Assembly: GCA_023159155.1 (NCBI GenBank)
Contig: JAJNNX010000080.1
Location: 1-64,000, forward strand
DNA from: Ustulina deusta
Taxonomy: Eukaryota > Ascomycota > Sordariomycetes > Xylariales > Xylariaceae
Direction of reading: 5' to 3'
DNA length: 64,000 nt
The stretch's first letter is position 1, and every line of letters starts with the position of its first letter. The translations under genes and the position numbers were made by a program. Below the pieces are notes generated by a model. That model made no database searches. It had not been told where the DNA came from and saw only the letters and a list, made by a program, of their open reading frames with translations. Positions 25,601 to 37,723 of the stretch are shown piece after piece.

Positions 25601-26270
25601 GTCTCGGCTGCTTCATGTGAGAAACCAACCAGTTCGTTCACCTCCGGTTTGAAAGTAGGCATGTAAGATGGCGTCCAATTTGGTGCCGAGGGTTGTCAAG
25701 CCAGTTTTTCAACCGGTCTCCTATTAAAGGAGCAGCTTGTCAATAGATCACGCTTTGGTATCAAATATCTCGATATATAATGTAGAATTAGCGTCTCAGG
25801 ACGTATTATCAAGAGCTTCGTGGCCCGTTGTTTGTGTGTATATCGACGCCCGAGCTCTACCGAGCGACGAGTCTTGGACTTGTCCCATGTCTCATCAGGT
25901 TCTGATCGATAAGGCAGAGAGTGAGCAATCTGCCTGTGGTGGTTCATTCATGAGCACCAAAAATACCCCCTTCACCCAATATGAATAAGGTCCTCTGCGC
26001 CAATTCAATAGTTCTTAAATATTTTTAAAACGACCGTGCCCTCTACGTCTGGTAGTGATAGCATGCGCCTTACTCCTCCCATGCTCTCCCCTTGTGGCCT
26101 CTTAAAGAATACATAAGAGGCGGAGATCTACCCAAAACACACGTACAATGTGATGGTATGATGGGAAATGGTATGTCGTATGATTGGGTGGACGCGCATT
26201 CTCGAATGCCGTCAATGTTGTACAAGAATGATGCTTGGTGTATCGATGGAGTGGGTTAAATTATTGCCCC
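22666..26270. other. Gene-poor decayed region between the NLR relic and arl1
   Basis: There is no intact gene. Two overlapping open frames at 23788-24034 read sensibly as one interrupted peptide (VSVFIHHQDG, then SDAVTWSYQLTKAVYRG and DAKVKTVLINYRR), suggesting a frameshifted coding relic that I cannot name. A 43-codon frame at 23433 (with TAFLGPPIYFTFKQA) may be another fragment. Short ORFs at 25438-25988 lie on both strands and look like chance. A run of 12 G lies at 22855-22866. Confidence 0.4.
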
Positions 26271-27066
26271 TTAATCTTGATTGACGGTTTGCTGTAGAGA
26301 TGTCAGAAACGACATAGTCGATCGGAAAAATATGACCATGTAGGCTCAACTTACCACCAGCCAGTCCATTCCTTCATTAACACCACTACCATCGACGGCA
26401 GAGCATGCGACAATACTCCAGTTCCGATCCCGTAATTCGCCTAGCCTCAGAGCCTCAGATATTTCGCCTGCGCCCTTAGCGCCAGGCTGATCTTGCTTGT
26501 TGGCGAAGACAAGCAGTGCGGCATCCTTCAGCTCCTCTTCATTGAGCATGGCAGCTAACTCATCTGCGGCTGTTTGTAGACGCTCGATATCGGTACTGTC
26601 GACGACGAAAATGACGGCGGCGGTATTGGCGTAGTAGCACCGCCAGTAAGGTCGGATGGATGTCTGTCCGCCTAGATCCCATACGTCAAAGTTGAGGTTC
26701 TTGTAGGTTACCGATTCCACGTTAAAGCCTATCGTTGGGATGGTTGTGACGACCTCGCCTATCTACGAAAGCAAAATTAGCTGTCTTGGTTCTCTTACTC
26801 GCGGTGCCTTCGCGGAATAGGGGCGAATGATGCGCCAGGTACGGAGGCAATCCAAGGAGGATTCTGAGCATCACCAACCTTGAGTCTGTAGAGCAGTGTC
26901 GTCTTTCCGGCGTTATCCTACATGGTGATGACCAGGCCATTAGCGTTGATTATCATAGGCTACTGCGGCTGCAGGGAGGCTCTCGGCATACCAGACCCAA
27001 GATCAGTATTCTGATTTCCTTCTTGGCCCAAAGCAGGCCGGACAGCCACGAGACACTTTGACCCAT
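26271..27066 (-). CDS. arl1: Arl1, ARF-like small GTPase of the trans-Golgi
   Basis: Four exons on the minus strand, 27066-26992, 26917-26879, 26762-26355 and 26291-26271, join in frame to give 180 aa, the usual length for Arl1. Visible features are Gly2 (N-myristoylation), the P-loop GLDNAGKT (24-31), the switch I region with [10 protein letters not shown], switch II WDLGGQ (66-71), NKQD (126-129) and CSA (158-160). Arl1 cycles between GDP and GTP and recruits GRIP-domain golgins and other effectors to the trans-Golgi. Introns are 74, 116 and 63 bp; the second uses a slightly unusual donor, GTTGGT, and the last exon encodes only QTVNQD. The long conserved string around [19 protein letters not shown] makes Arl1 rather than Arf1 or Sar1 the clear choice. 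It is divergent from the eL39 gene. Confidence 0.95.
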
Positions 27067-27859
27067 GGTGTATGTGGTATGACAACAGAGCGTTCCGAGG
27101 TGTTGGAGGAGATCGACAAGAGGTAGAGGGTCGCGCCACCCGAATGCAGCGGGACTGGAAGCGTTGACGACTCCGAAACGGGAGCACCCAGGGCCGCAGG
27201 GAGAAAGGGGCTGTGGATGATCTAGATTGCGCCCCCAATGCCAGGGCAAGCTCCAACACTGCAGCCTCCTGATTCTCGAGTGGGTGCTGTGTATACACGT
27301 GGCGGCCGGTGTTATGCTGGTGTACAGGGCGTGCTTCGAGTGTTGTGGGCGAGAATTCGGTCAGAATGACTTTTTTGGATCTATCTTCAATGCCCAAGTC
27401 CCAGAGGCCGCCAGTTCCAGGGATGTTGGATTCGTGATTCGGCGCGGGTGACAAGGGACTTGATGCGCCGATGCCTTGGCGGCCGTGACCGGTAGTGTCC
27501 AGGGTTGCCCCTTTGGGGTGATTGTACCGATTAGGTAATCAGCATAATCTCTCGATTGCATTATCTTAGGGTAGGTATCTTCTGTCTTCTGTCTTCTGTC
27601 TTATCGTGTGACCTCAAGATCATGTGACTTATCTCGGAACAGCCCATACCTATATCCACTATGCCCCACTTTTCACAATCAACCGAAGATTTGCCCACAA
27701 TTCCCAGTCGGGGCTGCAAAACCCTCGCGCAACCAAAATTCCCTGGCCCGCCATACTGCCATAGTGACTGACTGACCGGCTACTCCACCTCCTTCTCTTC
27801 CTCTTCCAAGAAGACATCACCAACAACTCTCGACATTTCGATTAGCAAACGCAGTCAAG
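27067..27859. promoter_or_regulatory. Shared upstream region of divergent arl1 and eL39
   Basis: This 793-bp spacer separates the two start codons. It contains a 7-bp microsatellite (TCTTCTG, three units plus a partial, about 27578-27602) and a pyrimidine-rich stretch (27784-27810) just before the eL39 start, as is common around fungal start sites of highly expressed genes. Open frames seen here on both strands (for example 27361-27561) have no recognisable protein character. Confidence 0.5.
27762..27770 (-). promoter_or_regulatory. HomolD-like box upstream of the eL39 gene
   Basis: TAGTGACTG is the reverse complement of CAGTCACTA, one base off the HomolD core (CAGTCACA) known from ribosomal-protein promoters in fission yeast and other fungi. 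It lies about 90 bp before the start codon. The match is short and could be chance. Confidence 0.3.
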
Positions 27860-28299
27860 ATGCCGGTATGTGCCCCACGTCTTTGCCATCCTACGTAACA
27901 AGAGAATGGTCTCGTTGATCTGCATGCTTACGATCCCCCCGATGCGAGTTGGGTCGTTCATGATGCGATTGATTCCTGCGACTTGGAGATGGAGACACGG
28001 GAGCTGACGATGATGTGCCCAACCATAGAGCCACAAGTCTTTCCGGACGAAGCAGAAGCTCGCTAAGGCGCAGAAGCAAAACCGCCCTATTCCTCAATGG
28101 ATTCGCCTCCGAACCGGAAACACCATTAGGTACGACTGGACCCCCCCCCCCCCCCCCCCCCCCGAGCTTCCACATCCATCCTGCCCTCTTGTCTCCGAGA
28201 CTCCTGCCAGCCTCAGGTCAGGCGACAAGTCCAGGCTAACATCACACCAGATACAACGCCAAGAGACGTCATTGGCGCAAGACCCGTCTCGGCATCTAA
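27860..28299 (+). CDS. rpl39: 60S ribosomal protein eL39
   Basis: Exons 27860-27865, 28029-28129 and 28251-28299 join to 51 codons plus stop, exactly the eL39 length. The product begins [20 protein letters not shown] and ends [11 protein letters not shown]; it is a very basic small protein lining the ribosomal exit tunnel. The first exon holds only ATG CCG, a common layout for fungal ribosomal-protein genes, followed by a 163-bp intron with GTATGT/TAG ends. The second intron (28130-28250) splits an Arg codon (AG|A) and contains a run of 23 C (28141-28163). Frame, length and sequence all agree with the family. Confidence 0.97.
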
Positions 28300-30091
28300 A
28301 TGCCATCTTTCTTGTTCGGCCTACATCGACCACAAAACCATGCCAGCCTTGTACGCTTGCGAAAGAGCCCAACGATTCCCAAGTTGCCCATCGAATTTTA
28401 CGCGTGACGAAGTCAATTTGAAAACGAAATGGAAAGGGATCATAGTGGTATGAAAGGGGATATACTCGTCTCCATCAATGGCGACATTTTTTTCACTCTT
28501 TCAGCTGGCAGATGGACAATGACAAATAAAAAAATCTGGTCGATGAAGGAGTGAGCGAGGACTTGGGTGTGTCGTTGGCGAATCGGGTTTCTTCAGGGAC
28601 TTTCTGTCATTTAAGATCTGCATGGTACCGGTCACATGGGAAATGAAAATAAGTTGCGAACACAGGAACCTGAGATTCGAGTCATTACCTACTTTGTGTG
28701 CTCGACGATATTCGACGCTAGACTGATACCAAAAAACTCAGCTCCGCGGACAGCAGTAGAAACTGGCCTATTTGATCCGGTCTAAGAGGCACTCGAAGTT
28801 GGCCATAGGACTTGCTAGAGTGAGCTTCGTTAGATGCTATCAAACCGGGTGTTCCTACACCAATTTAAAACATCTCTCTCCCCCCCTCCAAGAACCAAGA
28901 GCTACGAGTCTTGGGACATAACCTCGTAACTCAGGAGCCCACGAGCTCATAACCCGATCAACCCAGTCAACGAATTAATTCCGAGCCAATGTCGCTCCCA
29001 CCAGATATCAAACCCGTAGATACGACTTGAATGGCCCAAGTTCCACTTCCCACCTAATACCTTCGTATTCACCATTTGCAGTCCCCAGAACCTAAGAAGG
29101 CCAGACAGAGTAAGTCGATCTAGTCCGGCTCGTCTGTGTATTTGCCTGACGATCTCCCCAGGGATCCATTTTTCTATCTGCCAAGTCTGTTTTCTTCCTT
29201 CGGTAGGTAGGTAGACTGACTACCTACATACCTACATACATAAGAGACCTTGTTTCATATCAGAGTACATACCTACAACCTACGACCGCCAACATAACAC
29301 GGGGCATCAATCACCATAACAATGCATTGGTATTGCTGGGGGTCGCTTCCCCCCTCCTAAAAAAAAATTCGCGTGGTACAAAGGGCTGTCACACCCCCTA
29401 CGTAACTAGATACATATATCTATCATCTATCATGAGTTGTTAATCGATTTTGTCCATGTAAATAGTATCGATATGACACCTTCTAAATGCAAAGCACCCC
29501 AAATTAGAGTCTGGCCTAGATATATAGGTAGTGTAACAGCTGCAGAAACATTCTTCATTATTGTAGTAGACTCCGATATACATCCGGTCACCTCCAAAGA
29601 TGCAAGGCTAATACGTACATCCAGCATTCACAACTTACAAACTCCCGAGATGGTGGCACAGATGCAGACCGTCAGATGATAGCCTTCAATTTGCAGACTG
29701 CTAAAGGCTGTGCTCATACGCGCTACCATAAAAATCCTACCAGGGGAGCTGTTCGTCTATCGTGAAATGGTATGCGGCACTACAAGTCCATAGTCACCTG
29801 ACAATGAAAGGGCACATGCACCAAACGGTGCAGAAACCTTCAGCGTCAACCACACCTAGGAACGCCATTACCAAAGACATTGCAAACTAACGCCAAACAA
29901 TGATGCGCGTAATAGTATGAGTGCCAGATCTAGACCCAGCCTCACTCATGAGTGAAAAGTTCTCTTGTTTGTGGCAATGAGGCCCCCCCAAGTTGTTTCA
30001 TGCTCACGCCAGGCTTGTAGTAATACCGGACGTCACAGGTGGCTTAGCCGATGCATCCCCTTCTTTCCCACTATTGTTGGGTGGGTAGCCT
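28300..30091. other. Intergenic region between convergent eL39 and skp1
   Basis: This is the shared 3' side of two convergent genes. It shows TACCTA/TAGGTA-rich patches (29202-29245) and chance ORFs on both strands near 29430-29680. I found no tRNA-like or conserved coding signal. Confidence 0.4.
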
Positions 30092-30848
30092 CTAACGATC
30101 CTCAGCCCACTCATTCTCACGCCGGATCTGTTCCTCTTCCTCAGGGGTAAAGTCGTTTGTAATGTTGAAAGTCTTCCGGATCTCCTCGGGGGATTTGCCC
30201 TTGATCATGTTTGCAACAGTTTTGCAGCCAACATCGAGAAGAGGCTTGATATCAAGATAGTTGGAAGCCTAGAAAAGAACAAGTTAGTTGACAAGGATAA
30301 CAAATACGAGAGCTTGGCGGGTATTCCACGTACAAGAATGATCTCGAAGAGCATTTCCTGATCGACTTGCATGAACTTCTGATCCCACTCATCGATGTCG
30401 GTAGTCTTTTTGCGGTTATCGGTCTCGTCCTCGTTGGTGGAGGGGGGGTCGTTGCGGTGGTGCTCACACCACTCTATGACCTTGCGAAGCACAGGCTCAG
30501 TGACCTACAGTAGAGGGGGGACAGGTTAGTAAAATGGTCGGCGGTGTGGGTAAATGCATTTGTGAGCCGAGCTTACATTAGGAATAGGGACGACCTGGCC
30601 GATAGCACCTTCTCCAAGATCCTCCATCAAGTTCTTGATGAGCAACGAGCGTTCGGCAACCGACTTCTCTGGGTCATGTGTTAGCAATGTCTTCCAAACG
30701 GCACTGCGAAGACTGGCTGGATGGCAGCGGCAAGTCAAGGAGATAAGAGGCGGTGAATGGGACAACAAGTGGCGAACTTACCAACATCAATAACATGGTT
30801 ATCGTTGCTCTGCAACGCAATCATGATAGGGCCATTCTCGGTCGACAT
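30092..30848 (-). CDS. skp1: Skp1, adaptor subunit of SCF ubiquitin ligases
   Basis: Exons 30848-30782, 30668-30577, 30504-30334 and 30268-30092 give 168 aa, the family length. The N-terminal POZ-like fold contains [18 protein letters not shown], followed by an acidic linker DETDNRKK. The C-terminal F-box-binding segment is [39 protein letters not shown] and finally ENEWAEDR. Skp1 links cullin-1 to F-box proteins; in moulds the same gene (sconC) also serves sulfur regulation. All three introns have GT/AG ends and phases that restore codons (for example G|AG = Glu23). The neighbours are not functionally related. Confidence 0.97.
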
Positions 30849-33800
30849 GGTGGCAATACGTGCGGGTGTCGCGAGGACTTGAGTTGCAGAGAGGTTGGGT
30901 ATCGATTGCGGTGATCTAGCGATGTGTGAGTAAGAAGTTGAAGCTCAAAATGTAGAGAGCAGGGCGTTAACGGGTGCGAGAAATGTAATAGTCGAGCAGA
31001 TGAGAGAATGGATGGATGAGGATGTGGAGATGTGTAGGTGTGGATGCGGGATGGAGATAGATTGAGCGGTGTTCGAGGTGCAGGAGAGGACAGTTTATAA
31101 CCAAGGTGGGCCGACAGGCACGAGCACAAGGTGAACCGTATGTGTGTACCTCTAGAGTTTGTTGAACGGGTTGGAGGCTGCCGAAGGGAGACGAAGTCTC
31201 TGCAGTCTGTGTCAAGGCCCGAGATGTCAGGTAACAAGCACATATGATGGATGCAAGGAGATGGGATGAGGTGAAGAAGAAAGAAGCAGAAAGGCTGAAC
31301 AATGCTCAGGAGAAGAACAGTGATAGGTCAAAGAAGCCGACGGCTACGACCTAACGTCAGACTAGCGGGGCAGAGAAGGGAGATCGTGCTCGGTACCTAG
31401 TACACTCTGTAAGGGTGGGAAGGATGATGGGGTGCGCTAAGAAGCCAGCAGAGCGAATAGGGTTTAGTCTAGGATACCTGAACAGGACACAGATTGCCAG
31501 TGCTGAACGCGTGCGGCGGCGCAGTTACATGCAGCCACGTATTGATGATGTACCTAGAGGGGCGACAGTCGGACGAATCCTGATGCTATGCCGTCATTGG
31601 ACTGGGATATTTGCAGCAGTCAACAACGGACTAGTATGTATAGATGGAAGCAATAAAAGGGCAAGGTAAGGGTGCAAAACAATCTCCACGATAACAAACT
31701 ATAGGGTGCAGCTTACCTGACCTGGCCTTGACACAAGGACGGTGCAATTGCTTTTGTTGTTGATGTAGTTGGCGCTGGCAGCAGTAAGAGTAAGGGCGAT
31801 AAAAGTTGAAGGTGGGTGGTGGGTGGACGAATGTGTGATTGCGTGTACCAAAGGTAGTAGGTTTATGTAGTGTATGGGTACGTGAGATGGCAAACAGGTG
31901 GGTACTGTATTTATGAGAAGGATTAGGTAACTGGTATTCCGAGAACATCTAAGCTCTGCGTTAAAGCTAAAGGCAGGCACTCTATAAATACTAAAAGTTC
32001 TTGAGATGAATTTGGTGCCTAGAGGCTTTCCATTGAGCTCAGGCATAGATACCTAACTATTGCTCACCTGGTGATTTTTTAGGCATTCAATGTCGCTAAT
32101 GGCCTGGGTATCTGCCTACCTCTATTTGTAACCCACTTATATACATACTTACTACTATGTGAGGACGGGAGTCATTGCTGCATGCTAAAGTCTATCTCCA
32201 ATATAGGTATGCCGGGTGAAGGCTTGGCGCATTCTAAGATACATTGTTTCAAACGGGCACGTGTTTTCCAGTCTTTCTGAACAGTGATGTCCTACTTAAC
32301 AAGGATCACACGGTCGACCGTTTTAATAAAAGACACTAAAGAAGGCATGAGGGAGAGCTTCTTTGAGAGAATGGATTGAGAGGCATAATGGATGTTGTGG
32401 AGGGCCCGCAGCCGGACAACTGCCAGCTATCTAAATACTGTATGTGTATGGACCTTACACACTGCCTTCCTCCCAAGCCTTACTTACACACATTGTACCT
32501 GCCCACTCTTCGAAGCAAATACTGTGCCATGAGGGTTGATCAAAGGGCTGAAGTACTAATGCAGGTCTGTACTCACAGACAGCCTTAACGCTAGTGAACA
32601 TGTCTCGCCTGTCGACTCAGTCTGGGATCCCACGAGATTCACAACGGACATACACTACCTAGGTAGATGTGTAGGTACCGATATACCCATGTGAGATAGT
32701 GCAAGGCACCTAGCTACTTAGCGTACCCAAGTTCAAGTCTGTCCAGGTACCTAAAAACTGTCGATGCATGCTAAACAAACACTAACCTAGGCACCAAACA
32801 CACGCTACGTCCATAGGCCACCAGCCTCACAAGACTCAGCCGGCCAGCTGCACACCACACTTCGGTAACGAAGAGGAAACAAAACGTCACCACATTCAGC
32901 ACGGTTCTGCCTACCAAAACTAGCTAACCCACTACTAGCATTGATATCCAAATACCTGGAAAACCTAATACCTACCCATGCCCAATAATTGACCTGCATC
33001 GTACCTATGTATATAAATAGAAGGGGCTGATGTTGTCAAGTTTAACAACGAGAGCAAGGCCCCTAAGGGATCACTCCCTTACCTCGGAGAAGTACCTACT
33101 AACAGTTCATCTCGTCTTCCATGTGGTTTGCCTGTCCCCCTATCCCTTAGGTACCTATTCGCCTTGCATCAAGGCAGCGTGAACCCAGTGGGTTAAGTAC
33201 CTAGTGTTAGATATTACCCCTCACACTGGGTTCTGTGTCAATTAGACTCCATCCTGACAACTTTGCTTTTCTACCAATGCTAGAATAATGCCTAGCGGAC
33301 ACAGCATTTGAGGAGACTGTCACAAACACATCAAACAGATAGATAATTGCTGCACTGATATTCCCGATTCTCTACCTACCTACCTACCTATTCCATTCCA
33401 TTCCATTTCAATCATCCCAATTCCAGATCAATGTACCAACCCCCGTCACTTTTCCTTTTCCACCTTGCTTCTTCTCGACCCTATCTAGTATACTAACTAC
33501 CTAGATGAAGAGAAAGAGAACATAATTATATATTAAACAATAGAAGAAGGATAGGATAGAATAGAACCAACATCGATGCCCAACTCGATCCAGAAAGCCG
33601 ATCAAAGAATGACAGAACGAATGAATCCACTTGGGAAGCAACGTCTGCCATCCATCAACAAGCCCACCTAAGTACAGAAACTAAGTGCCTACCTACGGAA
33701 GAATGCAACCTAACACAGGGCTAGGTGTGATGTCGAAAACGGCTGTTGATGCGGGGTATCAAGGATGAAAGAAAGAAAACGAAAGAAAGCTGAAACCCCA

Positions 33801-34026
33801 GCCAAGAACCTTCTATCCAAGGGCCCAAAAGATTGTAAGAGAAGAAGTACCTAGGCGGAGGAGCGGCCCATACGTGCATGACCATGTCGAACAGCCGCCC
33901 TCCCCAACTTCATCGCCCTGATGCCGATCCTATCCTATCCCGCGCAATCCCCGTCACATCCCATGAACCCTTGTCAACGGACAAGACGGGATGGAACGTA
34001 AGCCAAGCAGACTGACGGCATTCCCG
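30849..34026. other. Long intergenic region upstream of skp1
   Basis: This holds the skp1 promoter and leader (minus-strand pyrimidine-rich text at 30849-31300) and the 3' side of the DUF4203 gene. Minus-strand frames at 31631-32046 are C/A/T-rich and look like leader sequence, perhaps of an alternative upstream exon; no protein family is recognisable. TACCTA repeats are dense, with a five-unit CTAC tract at about 33372-33391. Confidence 0.4.
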
Positions 34027-37000
34027 CTATTCATGCTTAACACCACTCTGCATTCGCCGCAGGGCCTCACGGTGCGCATCAATGAGATCGCCACGCCGCA
34101 TCATCTCTTCGAAGGCGCGCTCATTGCGTTCCTTCTCCCAGCGCTCCATCTCTCTTCTCTGCGCCTCATGTTCGCGCTGTGACATCAACGCGCTGCGTTG
34201 AAGTTCGATGGCGCGGGTGACCTCGGCATTGTTCGTCGGCGGTCCTGCCAAAGACGCCGATGACGTCGGGAAGAGTAGAGACGTTTCGCGCTTCTGCGCT
34301 GCGGGCGTCACTGTTCGAAGCTCGGCTGCCACGGATTGCCGGAACTGGGAGAGACGGGCGTTGCGTGTCGCTTGCGACGGCACTTGAGCTTGTCGTTGCG
34401 GTTGGTGGGAATCGAAGTGGGAGGATTCGGCCGTGATAGTTGGGACATGTGGTGGCGGGTTGAACGCGGGGAGTGGTGCTGCGCTCGACGAACTATTCCG
34501 TTTGGGTCGACCGATGTTGGAGTTGACTGAATGGAAAGAGAGCTTGCTGTTCTGCCTCATGAGTTCCTTTCGTTGGCTCAATGGGATGTCGTCGATATCT
34601 TGAGTCATTAAAGGCGGTGTAGCACGATTGTATGGTGAAGTCATTTGACTCGCTGACCTTGTCACGTACTCGGGACTTTCCTGGATCGGCGATGTGGTAA
34701 ACAACTGTGACTGGGATTTGTTGCGCAGAAACATCTCCCGCTTGCCCAGAAGTGTCTGCGGGCTGGAGTAAGAAACCACTCCCGGAATAGGCGCAGGTCC
34801 TGTAGGTGAAGGGGGGTTGGTGGAGTTTGGGGTGGAATTAGCCTCATCATCTGATGAAGCCGGCTGTCCAACGGGACGAACCTCGTTACCATCTTCCTCT
34901 TGAATTGGCTGGTTGTACACTTCACTCGACTTTCGTTGCCTCTTATTTCTAAAACTGTGGCCTGCTTGGGGTGAACTCGGCGACACAGGCTTTCCTGGGA
35001 CCGCTTGAGCTCCGGCATTCGAGCTCACGCTTGTGAGGATAGCGAGGGTGGCCGGGATATGTGCCTTTGGTGGGGTCGAGTATGAACTTATTCGAGACGT
35101 GGAACGATGTACAGGTGAGGGAATTTGTGGCAGATTTGATGCACTAGATGATCGTGTAATCACTGCTGGAGGAGCAACACCCTCGGCCGTCTGTTGGAGC
35201 TCCTCAACGCGAACTGGCGCAGCAGCCTCGGTCTGTTGCTTCTCGTCGTCCTGGTGCTCTAACTGTAGTTTTTCTAGTTGAGGAGCCTCTGCTGCGCTTA
35301 GGTGCTTTGCCCATTCGTTGGTCCTGTACGACAAAGCCACCCGGGTTAGGGCTGAAGGGAGCCGGTCTTTGGTGAGGCTCATACTTGTTGAAGTACTTGA
35401 AGGAGCCGGGGATCTCGGGTGCGTCGAACTTTCGGATGTTGCTTCAATAGCGGTTAAATCGGTGGGATTGCTGTTCCCATTGGTACTCTCCGTCTTTTTA
35501 GTACTTGGATTCAAACTGCTTCGTTTTGACAAGTCGCCCGAAGACGAGCACGCGATAGAAGGATCAAGAATGTCGGTGCCAACCGTCTCAGCGGATGAGA
35601 TAGGTCGAGCAGTAAGGTGTTGTCCAGAGTTCGGGGGCTTCAGCTTCATGTCACCATCGCCTTCGTCCTCCGCGTGGTTGGGCTCTGTGATACTCTCACC
35701 AAAATTGATGGTGAGCGCAGGTATAGAAATTCGCTCGGCGTCGTCCTTCATATTATAATCGTATGGGTCACCGCCCTCGCTTAAGCCATCAATGGTGGCG
35801 GCAATAGAGAACACGTCGCTATGACGTTTTGAATGTTCAACAAGTTCTTCAGTGCTTTCTGCCCCGCCTGTGGACTGTTGTGCCCCAAACTCTCCTGTCT
35901 TCCGTTTCGATGCTCGAGAGTGAACTGATCGCAGAGAGAGGTTTTGTAGGAAGTTGCCTGAGCTCACTGAAAGTCGGTTAGTCGGTGATGGTCTCAAAGG
36001 TTTCTCGTTGAGCACATATTCCCCATCATCCTCGTCGGCATAGGTAGCAATCGATGAGCGACTCTCATTTCCATCCAGCCCGGTTGGGATCTTAAATGGA
36101 AGGGGAGTAATCTCCGGCCCAGGCACCGTTGGGGATGTTTGCGGGATTTCAGAAGATATGATCGAACTTGGTCGTATTTCATCATCGCCTTTGGCAATCC
36201 GGACGTTCTTATTTGGGCCAGAGAGTGAAGCTATGTCATTATTTCCGGTCGGTCCATTGTCATCCCCTGCAACCCTAATCGTCACCCTGCTGTCGTCATT
36301 TTGGTTCGTCACCATTAGCCCATCGGCCAACTTTGCAGGATCAGGTGAGCTCGTGAGATCGGGGCTCGGAAGTTCATGCATCTCAATATGATCTTCGTCC
36401 GAAGGTGTCTGTCGAACAACGTTTTGGCTAATGCGATGTTTCTTCATTTTTTCATCATCCACGTCTTCTACCCCTGAGTCCTCAGACCCAGCTGAGCTTC
36501 GTGGAGGTTGATCACCGTAGATTGCCTCCCATTGTCGACGCTCCCTTGCATTTTGCGCCTCGATCTGTAGCCCCAGGCTCGTCTCTTCTTCATCACGTTT
36601 CCGTTGCTCCTCAGCTTGCTCCTCAGCCTTCCTTGCCCGGCGCTGTTGAATAACGCGCCAAAGTTTCACCTGCGAAATGATGCCAATAATCGTCAAGACC
36701 ACAATGATCGCAATCTCAACGCGGATACCCTTAGTTAAAGGATAAGTAGTTGCGGCGTATGGGAAGAGTTCCTTGTTCAAGTTCCAAATGTAAGCCCAGA
36801 ATTCTTTCAATCCTGCCCGGCTAAAACAATCAATGCCTATGACTGTCACAGTAGCGCCAGCAAACGACATTAGACCCATCTGAGCGTATGGTCTAGTGTA
36901 CCGGCTAAAGTAAAATCCATAGCTGCTAACTGAGAAGACAGCAATGAATATAATCTTAGGCACTGTTGAAGGGAGCAAGCCGCCGGGTTTAAGAGTTAAT

Positions 37001-37723
37001 AACCACATTGAGAAGGAAAACCCCCCCAAGAGGCATCCTAACCCTTCAGTGATCTCGCGAAATACTATGGCAGCTCCACCTAGAATAATACCGGTTACAA
37101 CGGCCGCTACTACATATGCTCCTTCGACTGCCGCTGGTACGGGTGGAACCATGACATATAAGATGAGGACACTGACGCTTAGGCCTGATAGGAACGCCGC
37201 CGAGAAGAAGGTATACAGCCAAGCGTTCTTGATGCCGATTAGAGTGTACGCAACACCACTTATCAACAGAAGAGCACCAGCCACCCCCCATCCCGGAGTA
37301 AGTCGGGGAGCCAGAGGTAGCTGGCCATCTGGAATGGGACCTGGGAGAATTGAGTCAAGTCAGCATTCTATTATTTAATTATTTAACGGAATGCATGCGT
37401 CACTGACTGGGAGTGGCTAAAGAACTCCTATTCTGGCCAGAACTATTCCCATTAATGGCCGAAGGAAACGCGGTGGTCGACGTGACCGTAATCGTGGTTG
37501 ACGTATCAGCTGTAGATTTTTGCGTTGCCTTGGTTCCGTCTGCGCTTTCGGATGACGTCTCGACACCATTTGCGTTGCTTCCAGCCGGTGTCGTAGTCGC
37601 CGCTACCGTGACTGTGGGTGTGGCATCCTCCCGCCGCAAGACCTGAAGAGGACCTGCCACTACACCATGAAGATGTAGGAACAAGAAGAACAAAGCCCAA
37701 ACATGGCTCCAGCGTGTAGTCAT
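34027..37723 (-). CDS. Seven-TM DUF4203-type membrane protein with long cytoplasmic tail
   Basis: Two exons (37723-37408 and 37340-34027) joined through A|GT (Ser106) give 1209 aa. Residues 1-23 look like a signal peptide (hydrophobic FFLFLHLHGVVA). Residues 30-105 are a Ser/Thr-rich, probably glycosylated, external segment. Seven hydrophobic segments lie at about 125-145, 147-170, 175-199, 204-222, 232-250, 256-277 and 309-333, matching the TM7S3/TM198-like DUF4203 fold. A charged helix with many Arg, Glu and Gln follows (about 335-375, beginning near VIQQRRARKAEEQ). The rest is a long disordered Ser/Pro-rich tail ending in a second charged helix (about 1150-1200). The biochemical role is unknown; a surface sensor or scaffold is only a guess. 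Confidence 0.85.

Noticed and set aside
26960..27454. 164-codon minus-strand ORF overlapping the arl1 first exon
   Set aside because: It is in another frame from the conserved Arl1 start and has no recognisable protein character.
30821..32046. Minus-strand ORFs of 100-140 codons upstream of skp1
   Set aside because: They are rich in Ser, His, Pro and Thr from a C/A-rich leader-like composition, overlap each other in different frames and match no family I know.
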